Shown one piece after another: positions 7,149 to 16,261 of a stretch of DNA of 16,261 nt (positions are counted from its first letter, which is position 1; the number at the start of each line of letters is the position of its first letter). The translations under genes and the position numbers were made by a program. The notes beneath the pieces are model-generated. The model was not told where the DNA came from. It worked only from the letters and a program-made list of their open reading frames with translations, and did no database searches. The DNA comes from Asterionellopsis glacialis. Taxonomy: Eukaryota; Bacillariophyta; Plagiogrammaphyceae; Rhaphoneidales; Asterionellopsidaceae. The stretch covers positions 1-16,261 of the forward strand of contig WKLE02000083.1 of NCBI GenBank assembly GCA_014885115.2, given 5' to 3'.

Positions 7149-9670
7149 ATGTTTCGATTTCGCCGCAAAGATAGTAAGAATGGGGAAGGAAAGAAGGGTT
7201 CGACGAGTTCCTTGAGCAAAAAAAGCAAGGGGTCATCTGCAAGTGGTCCGGGTGCAGTGAATATGGCAAATGGAACTACCGTGTTTCGTGTGATTGTTCC
7301 TGACAATGTCAAGCCTGGTGAGGAATTCCAAGTGTACGCCGGGTCACGTATTGTACGTGTCCGTTGTCCTCCGGATTCCAAGCCTGGACAGAGTCTTCAA
7401 ATTACGGTCCCCACTGACCCATCCGCTGATACTGGACCACCAGGTGGCAAACCAGGTGCTGGTCCACCACCACCAGGTGCACCAGGATCCTCCAAGCCGA
7501 GTGGACCACCACTTGAAGATTCACCAAATGTGCAACGTATTCCTGATGATGGCTCTGGTGGACCACCAGCCTACATGGTAACTATTCCTGATGGGACACA
7601 GGGAGGAACACAATTCCCTGTCACTATTCAAGGACAACAACTTATGGTAACGTGTCCTCCTAATGCTAACCCCGGAACACAGGTACGTATCGTACCACCG
7701 CCACCACCTGCCGATCAAAGTCCACCTGGCAGTTCTAGATCTACTTCAGGAGGTGGAGGCATGGCTGCTAATAATGACAAAGATGACAAGACGCAATTGT
7801 TTGAAGTTGAAGTACCCAGGGGTGTTAAACCTGGACAACCCTTTGCCTTATTGGCAGGTGGTGTGCGTGTCTTGGTTACCTGTCCTGTTAATGCGTCGCC
7901 TGGACAACGCATTCGTTTCAAACTGCCATTGGCCTTGACGCAAAAACGAGAGGCACCTTTGACCGGCCCTGCTGCTGTACGATTATCGTACGATAAGGAT
8001 GGATGGACACGTACTATCCGTGTTTCCGATATGAAATTCCAATGGATTCGTGTTGATAATGCTGGTGACATTGAAACCGATAAGAAGCGATTCGATGTTA
8101 AGAACTCTGCTTATGTGCGCAAATTGGATTTGAGGGCTGGTGATGATCCACGTATTCGTACAGGCATTTTAAGTTTAGTACCTGCTGGAGAAGCCTCCGT
8201 TGATTCTAAAATTAAAAATTCAGAAGGACGTGATTTGGTTTCCTATGGACAAATTGCCAATGCACAAGTTAAACCTTTCGAAGAAAAGGCATCGTGGTTC
8301 CAAGAAACTTGTGCCCAACTTTGCGTTGAATGGAATGAGGGTCACATGAGAATGAATGTTCGTCGTGCCTTTTTGTTGGGTGACTCTGTTGATGCTGTCA
8401 TGTCGCTCAGTCGTAAGGATTTAAGGAAACTTTGGAGATTTGAATTTATTGGTGAGATGGGTATTGATGCAGGTGGATTAGCACGTGAATGGTTCCAATG
8501 TGTTACGGAAGAAATCTTTGATCCTGATATGGGTCTATGGCAATCATCAGCTGTCAACCAAATGAGTATGGAAATCAATCCTGCATCAGGTACGTCTATT
8601 TTGCATCAAGTAACTACTCTTCTTTTGCATTTGAAGTATATACGTCATTGCCTACTCACACTATGCTGTCCTTTTCTCTGTACTTGAATCATTTGTAGAA
8701 TATTGTTGTGAAGACCATTTGGTTTATTATCGTTTCTTGGGACGTGTCATGGGTAAAGCCTTATTTGATCGTCAACTTGTCGCTGGACACATGGTTCAGT
8801 ATATTTACAAGCACATGTTGGGATGGCCTGTTGCGTTCAATGATTTACAGTCAGTCGACGAAGAGTACTATAACAGTCTCAAACAGTTGGAAAGTCTTGT
8901 CAAGAGTGGCGAAGATTTGGAAATGTTGTGCCTTGACTTTACAACAACTCAAGAAGTACTTGGTAACAAGGAAGAAATTGAATTGGTCAAGGGTGGTGCT
9001 GACATTGAAGTGTCGAATGATAACTTCCCTGAATATTTGGAGGCTTGCCTCAAATATAAGCTGTTGGATCGTGTGAAACCACAACTCAATGAATTGCTAT
9101 TGGGATTCTTTGATGTGATTCCTGAACCACTTTTGACTGTCTTTGACTTTCAAGAACTCGAATTGCTCATGTGCGGTTTGCCCACAATTGATATGGAGGA
9201 TTGGCAGGAGCATACTGAATATTCTGGCGAATATGATGATATGCCAGACCATGAAGTATGCCAATGGTTCTGGGAGGTTGTAACTGATTGGGATCAAGAA
9301 ATGAAAGCTCGTTTGTTACAGTTCGTCACTGGTACATCTGGTGTCCCTTCACGAGGATTCGGTGTCCTACAGGGAAATGATGGTAACATTCGAAAGTTTA
9401 CACTTCATGGTGTACCTGTGGGAATGTGTCTTTACCCTCGTGCGCAGTAAGTATTTTTTCACACTTGTCCATGTACGCACACTACAAATTATTGAGAATT
9501 ACTTCTCACCTGGCCCCTGCTTTTCTTTTATTGTCAACCACTTTTTCTTTATGAACTACAGTACATGCTTCAATCGTATTGATCTCCCCATATATGAGAC
9601 TAAGGAAGATTTGGCAGAAAAGTTGAAATTAGCAGTCACGATGGTTGCAACTGGTTTTGATATTGAGTAA
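7149..9670 (+). CDS. HECT-type E3 ubiquitin ligase with three N-terminal Pro/Gly repeats
   Basis: Exons 7149-8589, 8699-9446 and 9562-9670 give 765 residues. The protein would take ubiquitin from an E2 onto a Cys and pass it to substrate lysines; the cytosol is likely, since no signal peptide is seen. After a basic Ser/Lys N-terminus come three related blocks at about 46-88, 142-183 and 218-260. Each follows the pattern V-x-(V/I)-P-x-G-x-x-x-G-x-x-F, then V-x-CP-x-N/D-x-x-PG, and they are joined by Pro/Gly linkers. The HECT domain spans about 400-765: SLSRKDLRKLW and GLAREWF in the N-lobe, DHLVYYRFLGRVMGKALFD, then the C-lobe with HTCFNRIDLP. Cys732 is catalytic, 33 residues before the end, and Phe762 sits at the conserved minus-4 position. 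All key parts are intact. The N-terminal repeats probably choose substrate or location, but I cannot name the family. The substrate is unknown. Confidence 0.92.
8590..8698 (+). other. Intron 1 of the HECT gene
   Basis: 109 nt, GTACGT donor and TTTGTAG acceptor, phase 1. Removing it joins INPAS to EYCCEDHLVYYRF, restoring the HECT N-lobe consensus. Retention would stop translation within a few codons past the splice site. Confidence 0.92.
9447..9561 (+). other. Intron 2 of the HECT gene
   Basis: 115 nt, GTAAGT donor and CTACAG acceptor, phase 2. It splits the His codon of the catalytic HTCFNR motif. If unspliced, the donor itself reads CAG TAA in frame, ending the protein just before the catalytic Cys. 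Confidence 0.92.
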
Positions 9671-10090
9671 AAAGAGAACGAAGCGATGAGAAAAGGACCT
9701 CACACAGATATATGTTTAATTTTTCATGGTGGTAAAAACACGAAGACGGATTTCATTAACATAGGACCTTCTGTAGGATTTTTATTTTTTTTTGTTCGTA
9801 GTAGAGATTGTGTTTGGATCACTATTTGATGTAAGAAAAATGAAAGAGGAGCAACAAAAAGGAATTCAAATTGAAAGTCTAGAACAAAATATTGTAAAAT
9901 TTTCCGTCTTTATTGAGATACATGTCATGTTGATGTTTGGTAACAAATTGATGTTATAATTAGTGATTATAGTTGTGAAGCACCAACCAGACCACTGTAT
10001 CTACTCCGTAGTATCAATTTTCACTCGTTTGCATCAGACATCTAGGACCTACATTGATACATAAGCTATCTCTCATAGACTAGGTAGTAC

Positions 10091-10106
10091 GTAGGACTAG
10101 TCCTAC
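10091..10106. repeat. Perfect 16-bp palindrome GTAGGACTAGTCCTAC
   Basis: The sequence equals its own reverse complement over 16 bases. It overlaps TAGTCCTACTGGTAG (10098-10112), which is the exact inverse of 752-766 near the left gene. It could be a dimeric protein binding site or a remnant of a short inverted-repeat element. Confidence 0.75.
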
Positions 10107-10751
10107 TGGTAGTTGATTCATAGTGATGGTTCGTTGAAACAATCGCCATCTTCCACTATTATTTTTTTGTGTTGTAACAGCATTAGCTTTTATCGTATCA
10201 TTGCACCAAAGGGCCGATCTCGCAATCGCAACAATGCAAATATATTTTGAAGAATCGTCTATAAGAACAAATCACATACAGCGGTTTCCTAACAAAAGTA
10301 AGATGCTTATTTTTCCCCTTGTTGATTGTTACTTGACAAGAGATAGCTTGCCTCTCCACCTTCTCATTCTTTTTTAAAAAAAAGGAAAATGTGGTGCTCA
10401 CAATCAATATTGCAATTCAAAGTCCTATAAATCATGGATATGAATTAATATTGTGCTTCACCCACTATCATCAGATTAAAAATGCTATCAACTCCTATCT
10501 TCTTGTTCTACTATCAAATATCATCACCGTACCATTTCTTTTCTCGCACAATGCACTTGCATTTCCATTTCCATTGCATTGCATGATGCGGTCATTCCAA
10601 GTAGGTTTTCTGAATCAACTTTTTACCAAAGATACGTACCCCTTATTTTGTAATCGTTGAGAAAGTGACGGACAGACAGGTAATTTTTTCATTTGAACCC
10701 AAAACAGCTATCAAAAAAGTGTGTGCTGTGTGTTTTGCGCGGAACACCAGG

Positions 10752-10764
10752 GTAGGACCTACAT
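10752..10764. repeat. TAGGACCTACAT repeat copy
   Basis: The 12-mer TAGGACCTACAT at 10753-10764 is identical to 10043-10054. With the preceding G it contains the odd palindrome GTAGGACCTAC. Both lie in the same spacer in the same orientation and share the TAGGAC core with the other elements. Confidence 0.6.
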
Positions 10765-11129
10765 AGGATTCGTACTGGATTTTCACGTATCTTTTTCGTC
10801 ACGCAGTTGAAGAAAACAATGGATCTCACGCATTCATGACATCACAAAATTAATGGAGTCAGTCGTTCTTTCGTCGTCTCATCTTTGGATCCACAAATAC
10901 ATGGAAAACTAACTACTGCAGACGTATCGTCAGACGCAGATTTTCAAGGTGCGGAGAATTTGACAGGGTGACAAGCGTCAACGACACCAGGTGAATCTAA
11001 CGACATCCTATCATACCGATCCTAAACCAATAGTCTTATCTGGCGTTCTGGGAGGTGGGAATCCGTTTATAGCACGGGATAGAAGTAGATAGTCAATACA
11101 AGTCAAGTGTATACTCCTTTGAGATAGCC

Positions 11130-13991
11130 ATGATTTCTCCACGATTTCTCATGTTGTGGGGATTTGTACTGATTATTTTGCAGTTGGCCGTGGTAACTCA
11201 TGCATTTGTTCCTCAATCGGATAAAGCAACTTGGAAAAAATCATCACCAGCTTTATCGTCGCTCGTTACAAAACCAACTTTTACAGTATCATCATCAACA
11301 ACATCATTGCATCTGTTTGATTTCTTTCGAAGAAATACGGATGACGAGGAGAAAGGTGATAACAAAAAGAAGGTCGAGGAAAGTACAGGTAACGATGATG
11401 AACCTGTACAAGAAAAAGTAGAAAACATCGCTGTAGAGAGTACCAGTGCTTCCGAAGGAAATGATGCGGAAACAAAGGGACGCGTTCCATTTTTTGCCAA
11501 CATTTTTTCGGGAAAGAATGAGGAGGAAAAGGCAGCAGAAGAGGTTGCGGCAACCAATACGGCAGCAGTTGTGGTAGAAGCAGAGGTACCAAAAGAAGAA
11601 GCTCAAAAGGAACCAATTGTACCCCCAAAACCTGCTCCAAAGCCACAATTATCTCCTTTGGAACAAGCACAAGCCATGAAGGCACAAGCTGAACGGATGC
11701 GCTTGGAAGCTGAAAAAATGGATGCAAGACTCACATTAGAAAAAATTGAAAAGTTAGAAAAAGAATTGGTCGTAGCCAAGGCAAAGGGTGAAACAACGGA
11801 AGAACTACAAAAGGAAATGGATGCCTTACAAGCTAAAATTCGTGGTGAAACACCTAAACCCAAAGTGATTACTTCTGTTGCAGCTACTACCACTACGAGC
11901 GACAGTGGAACGACAACATCTGATGACGACTTTGCTTCTCGAAATACTGACAAATGGGGAAACTATGTAGGAAGTGGTGCGACACGTAAAATCAGTGATG
12001 AAATGAATAGCGAAGCGTCCAAAGAATCATCAGACTTTGTGGGAATCCTATCGGAAATGCAGGGTGGAATAGGTCCCTTCAACCAAGAAGAATTTGATGG
12101 GCGCGTCAAGGCCTTCAATGACGCACCTGGATTCATGAAACGCACGATGGCCAATATGGTAGCATTGGATTTCGATACAACAGAGGATATTAATGGTACT
12201 GAAGTGGCTGTGCGATTTGAAAAGATGGATCGTAAAGATTATTCTTTCCTCAATGTGCCGAAGCCTAAATTTTCAACTAAAATGATTCAAGAGATGGAAC
12301 AAGAAATTGAAAGCAAACCTGCAGTTATGTTCCAAGAAATATTGAGAACCAAAGCTGATGGGAACAATACTGCTTTGGCAGTTATGTTATTGGAAGACTT
12401 CTACTATGAAGAAATGTTGGGCAATCAATTTACAGAGAAAAACTTCGGTGTCAAGGTAGAAGTTGAAGATCGATGGAAAAATATCTTTGAGGGCGGAGAT
12501 GATTACACTGAAGGACAACGGACAGCAGAAGCACTCTTCCCAAAATGTATGCGTAAGGAAGATCAAGAGGGTCCAACTGAAGCACAAGTTAAAATGTTGG
12601 CTACAGACGTTTTGCCTAAGGCATCATTCAATCCATCTGGTAAACCTGAACCTGTAATTGGAGGTTGGGTCATTCGTGGAACTAACAAGGAAAATAATGG
12701 TGATGATCTCATGGAGAAAATTGAGGCTGTCTTAGCGAAGAACAGGGCCATTGGTGACAAATTATCTGTCTTTTACGTAAAGGACTTTACGATTTATGGT
12801 GACGAAAGCGCTGATATCATCGAAACTCCACCAATCCTATATGTGACTGGCGCAGACATCACTCCAACACGAAGGAGAGGGGCATACACCTTAATCTCGG
12901 CATTGGGTCTTGGTACTGCGTGGTATGAATCTATCTATCCCTGTTTGATGAATCCGGATGTGATGAAGAGGACTGAAGAACAAATGTCTTTAGCAGATGC
13001 TAACATGGCTTACGATCTGAGTTGGTTGACTGAGTTGGCAGCTCCTATCTTTTTGAGCTTTTTGGGTATCCAAATCGCCCATGAAGCAGGTCATCGTGTA
13101 GCAGCTGCAGTTTACGGAGTAAGTCATATTGGCGGATCATACCCTGAACAATTTTTATTTTCGTCTAAACCTATCCCCCCACTGATCCTTTTTGGAATTC
13201 ACAGACAAACATTACTCTCCCAACTTTCGTTCCGTCCCTCGTTACTGGCATAACTAGTTCAATAACTACTTTCAAGTCGCCACCCAAGAATAATGAAGCT
13301 ATGTTTGACTTTGCCATCGCCGGACCATTATGCGGAATCATCGCCTCTTTGTCTGCCTTGTACTTTGGTTTAGAAATGACTGTCTTTACGGATGCACAAT
13401 CTTATGCAAAATTCCCTGCTTTACCTCTTGAAATTTTGAGACAAAGCAGTCTTGGTGGTGGAATCGTGGAAGCTGTATTGGGACAAGGTGCACTTAGTGT
13501 ACCCGATGCAGCGATGGGCTCACAGATGGTTTCTAACATTAACATCCCACTGCATCCCTTGGCTGTTGCTGGGTACATAGGACTCATTATCAACGCTCTG
13601 AGTCTGCTACCCATTGGAAGTAAGTATGAAAGGTTGAGCTACAGTGTTTTAAATACATTCTCCCATACAAATGCTTACTGTTTCGTTGTCTTCCCTTGCT
13701 TTTTCAAAAAAAAATATATAACTATTAGCAACTGATGGAGGGCGTATTGCGTTGACTCTCTTTGGAAGAGGGCTAAAACTTGTTATCGGGCAGGTGTTTT
13801 TGATCCTTATGTTTATTCTAGGACTATCCGGGTCGGACCTGTTCCTTTTCTACTTCAGTTTCATTGTCTTTTTCCAAAACGGAAATGAAATTCCAGCCAA
13901 GAATGAGTTTGATGAAATCAGCTTCAGTAGAGTGCTTCTTGCTACAGGAATGGGAGTGGTAACATTACTTTCCTTGATACCCATGTCGTAG
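11130..13991 (+). CDS. Plastid-targeted EGY/S2P-like M50 zinc metalloprotease
   Basis: Exons 11130-13118, 13205-13619 and 13729-13991 give 888 residues. The ATG at 11130 opens a signal peptide ending THA|FVPQ at residues 25/26, the diatom bipartite plastid signature, followed by a Ser/Thr/Lys transit-like stretch. Residues about 70-165 are acidic and Lys-rich, and 175-240 form a Glu/Lys/Ala coiled coil. The conserved part begins near GGWVIRG (511). The site-2-protease core has zinc-binding HEAGH (651-655; bases 13080-13094) in a membrane helix, FDFAIAGPL, and NALSLLPIGTTDGGR (about 793-807) with the third metal ligand Asp804. Further hydrophobic helices follow to the end. EGY proteins are thylakoid or envelope intramembrane proteases needed for chloroplast development in plants. 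Substrates here are unknown. It is longer than plant EGY1 because of the hydrophilic N-terminus. The gene converges on a paralogue. Confidence 0.9.
13119..13204 (+). other. Intron 1 of the plus-strand EGY-like gene
   Basis: 86 nt, GTAAGT donor and TTCACAG acceptor, phase 0. It joins HRVAAAVYG to TNITLPTFVPS, which lines up in length with HGVIAFRDKIKLGVPNLIPS of the neighbouring paralogue. The paralogue has no intron here. Confidence 0.9.
13620..13728 (+). other. Intron 2 of the plus-strand EGY-like gene
   Basis: 109 nt, GTAAGT donor and ATTAG acceptor, phase 1. It splits a codon to give LLPIG-T-TDGGR. The same position and phase are used in the minus-strand paralogue. Confidence 0.92.
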
Positions 13992-14121
13992 TTACTATAC
14001 AGTAGATACTTCTAGCTAAATATTGTGACCTTTACAAGGAAAGAGTTATGAAAGTAATAATATGCTGCTTAGTTTATCATAGTACTTTTGAATTCTTTGA
14101 AATTGCGTGACATTCTCCCCA
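13992..14121. other. 130-bp convergent 3' spacer
   Basis: The stop codons of two EGY-like genes face each other here. There is no canonical AATAAA for either strand within the gap, so the two transcripts may overlap at their 3' ends or use variant signals. Confidence 0.7.
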
Positions 14122-16261
14122 TTACAGAACCGGTACAAGTGTGACAGCTACAAGGACAAGAGTTGCGATTGCAATCAAACCTCTCGTCAGATCTAATTCA
14201 TCCACTTCATTGTAAGCAGGGGCATCAAGCTCACGTTGCCAAATACTTGCAAACAAAATATATAGAAGAAAGATGTTTGCATTGTCTAATCCAAACAGTC
14301 CAACGGCGGCTAGCAACAATGTAGTAAAAGACTTGACAAGGTAAGCGCCTCTGCGACCAAACATTGCTGTTGCAATTCTGCCACCATCAGTATCTATAGG
14401 AACAAGAAAGAAGGATCATCATGAGATTCATATAAAGAAAAGAAGAAGGCATCTTCTTCATCACAACACACGCGGTATGTACTCACGTCCAAGGGGTAAA
14501 AGTGCAAGAGCATTGGAATACAGTCCAGCAACTCCAGCAATAGCAAGGGGATGGAGTGGTAACAATGCTGTTTCTGGTGTTGGTGATAACAATGCTCCGC
14601 TTCCCAATGTTGTTTCTACCAAACCACCAATCAGCGTACTTGAACGGAGCAATTCTATGGGTAATACTGGTAATTGAGTTTGTTGAGCAAGATCAATGGA
14701 CGATGTTATTCCTAATCCAGTAGAGAGTAATACCAAAGATGCTAAGAACCCAGCAAGTGGTCCTGCTAATGCAAAATCAAACATTGATTTCAAGTTCTTG
14801 GGTGGACTTTGAAAGGATGTGATCGCACCTGTCAATCCAAGTTGAATAGAAGGTATGAGATTAGGTACACCCAATTTTATCTTGTCGCGGAATGCAATGA
14901 CACCATGAGCAACCTCATGCGCAACTTGAATTCCGATAATTGACAAGGCAATAGTTAATGCTGGATCTGTAATCATGGAGATATCTGTCCCACCTGATTC
15001 AACAGTTGTTTGCAATTGATCCATCAAGTCATTGTTGAGACCACATGATCCAATGCCAAATAACAATGTTGAAAAGAGTGCAGATGCAGTTACCAAACCC
15101 TTTGTTAACGGTTTTGCTGGGTTGTACATGATGGATGGGTCATTAGCTGTCACATAAAGGAGTGGACGTAAATCGTCACCAGTTTCGATTTCTTCATCTG
15201 TTGCTGGTGCTGGATCTAATAAATAAAAGATTTGTAATCTTTCTGCTACTCCAGTGGATTCCATCCTTTCTTGTATTGCAGCCATACATTCATCATTGGC
15301 ACTTTCATCATCACCAAATCGATTCACGCCTCGAACATAATATCCACCACCGACACGTTCAGGTTTACTGGAGGGTGCAAATGTTTTTTTTCCGAATACT
15401 TCGGTATACAAGATATCCATATCATCGTCGGTTGGTTTAAAATTTTCTAATCGTCCACTAGCCGGGATCAATTCAAAGATCCATCTTGATCGATCAATAA
15501 CTTCAATGTCATTATCATATTCTTTGGCATCAGCAGCTGCATTGGCAGCATTCATAAGTTCCTTCAAAGGTTTGTCTTGTAATTCAGATGTTCCAGTTAA
15601 TTTTGTAATGACTTGTTCCGTATCATAATACTCATCTCCACCTTCGGAGGCACTAGAGGGCTTTACTCCTAATCCCGAAGCAAAATTTGCACGTGCACCC
15701 AACGACAATGAATTGAATGCCTTGATAGCATCTTGACGTTGTTCTTCACTCAATGGTGTTAAATTTGGCACTTGTTCCAACAACTGAATTTGAGGATCAT
15801 AATGATCTAATTCAATGGCGAGTCGTAAATCAGCATCTTCTGGTAAGGAACTTCGACGTTTATACATGGCCTGTAGGACCGATGGCAATTTAGATATATT
15901 ATCCACACGCTCTTGTATGTATTCTTCCGTGGGAACTGGCAATTCACGATAAATTGATTCACAATATAAGAATCGTTCATCTTCATTCATGGTATTTTCA
16001 ATTTGTTGTATACGACGTTTTAAATTTTCTTTTTCGACAGAGGATGAACTTGACATGTATTCTTCCTTCAAGTATTCCATTTCTTGAAAGTCTTGTATAG
16101 GACCTAAAAATAGTTCTTTAATTTTATCGGCAAAGTGGTCCTTGAGCTCTTCCGATGAATGGAAGGCTTCTAACTTTTCTGTCATGGTAGAATTTGGCAT
16201 AGTTTCATCGATCTTGATACCAACTGGTAAATACAAATCTAAGTCTTTCTTTTCAAATCCC
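14122..16261 (-). CDS. Second EGY/S2P-like M50 metalloprotease (5' end outside window)
   Basis: Visible coding exons are 16261-14487 and 14393-14122, about 680 residues to the stop at 14122-14124. The frame is open to the window edge without a start, so the N-terminus and any plastid signal are missing. The hydrophilic N-part contains charged helices (about 16020-16190). Then come GGGYYVRGVN, the LLYVTAND segment, and the protease core: HEVAH (bases 14905-14919), PNLIPSIQLG, SPPKNLKSMFDFALAGPL, and NALALLPLGHTDGGRI across the intron, ending in membrane helices. Zinc ligands and the Asp motif are present, so it should be active. It matches the plus-strand neighbour through the whole core but differs clearly, in keeping with an old duplication. 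Role and plastid location are inferred from the family and from the neighbour. Confidence 0.9.
14394..14486 (-). other. Intron of the minus-strand EGY-like gene
   Basis: 93 nt on the minus strand, GTGAGT donor and CTATAG acceptor, phase 1, splitting the His codon in LLPLG-H-TDGGR. It is at the same place as intron 2 of the neighbouring paralogue. Confidence 0.92.

Larger units (their letters stand above)
9671..11129. other. Spacer between the HECT and EGY-like genes
   Basis: About 1.46 kb without a convincing gene. A plus-strand open stretch at 10391-10660 starts at GTG and has no recognisable content. TAGGAC-type elements recur: 9761, 9775, 10043-10054, 10091-10106 and 10752-10764. The last 120 bp should hold the EGY promoter; CCAAT (11025-11029) and TTTATA (about 11067) are visible, but both are short motifs of low weight. 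Confidence 0.55.

Noticed and set aside
10391..10660. 89-residue plus-strand open stretch in the spacer
   Set aside because: Begins at GTG, has no recognisable domain, and shows the composition of AT-rich spacer.
11213..11953. Several long minus-strand open stretches opposite the EGY N-terminus
   Set aside because: They are antisense shadows of the Glu/Lys/Ala-rich coding sequence; the plus strand has a signal peptide and conserved downstream domain.

Overview
The window reads as nuclear DNA of a photosynthetic stramenopile, most likely a diatom. Three observations support this: short GT-AG introns (86 to 115 nt) in otherwise compact genes; a secreted-type N-terminus ending in the diatom plastid-targeting signature (cleavage before Phe in THA|FVP) on a chloroplast-type protease; and long AT-rich spacers. 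The species cannot be fixed from sequence alone. No tRNA, rRNA or CRISPR was found.

Layout. 1-957: no convincing gene, but a small hairpin and a cluster of TAGGACTACCTA repeats. 958-2508 (+): intronless type I membrane protein whose ectodomain is twelve Trp-rich units arranged as two tandem copies of about 215 residues. 2509-6248: decayed, transposon-rich DNA. It holds a 149-bp reversed copy (about 90% identical) of the last exon of the EGY-like protease gene that sits 11 kb to the right, a broken Ser/Gln-rich reading frame with a (TTG)26 microsatellite, a broken plus-strand reading frame, and a minus-strand relic of a PIF/Harbinger-type DDE transposase. 6249-7148: upstream region of the next gene. 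7149-9670 (+, three exons): 765-residue HECT ubiquitin ligase with three N-terminal Pro/Gly beta-type repeats and catalytic Cys732. 9671-11129: spacer with TAGGAC palindromes. 11130-13991 (+, three exons): 888-residue plastid-targeted EGY/S2P-like M50 metalloprotease. 14122-16261 (-, two exons seen, 5' end outside the window): a second EGY-like protease.

The two proteases point tail to tail, with 130 bp between stop codons. They share one intron at exactly the same codon and phase, so they are old paralogues, and both keep HExxH and TDGGR. The reversed exon fragment near the membrane-protein gene derives from the plus-strand paralogue or a close, now lost, relative. I see no operon-like or pathway logic joining the membrane protein, the ubiquitin ligase and the proteases. 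The main points of interest are the duplicated Trp-repeat ectodomain, the repeat-HECT fusion, the displaced EGY exon inside transposon debris, and the palindromic TAGGAC repeat family in the spacers.
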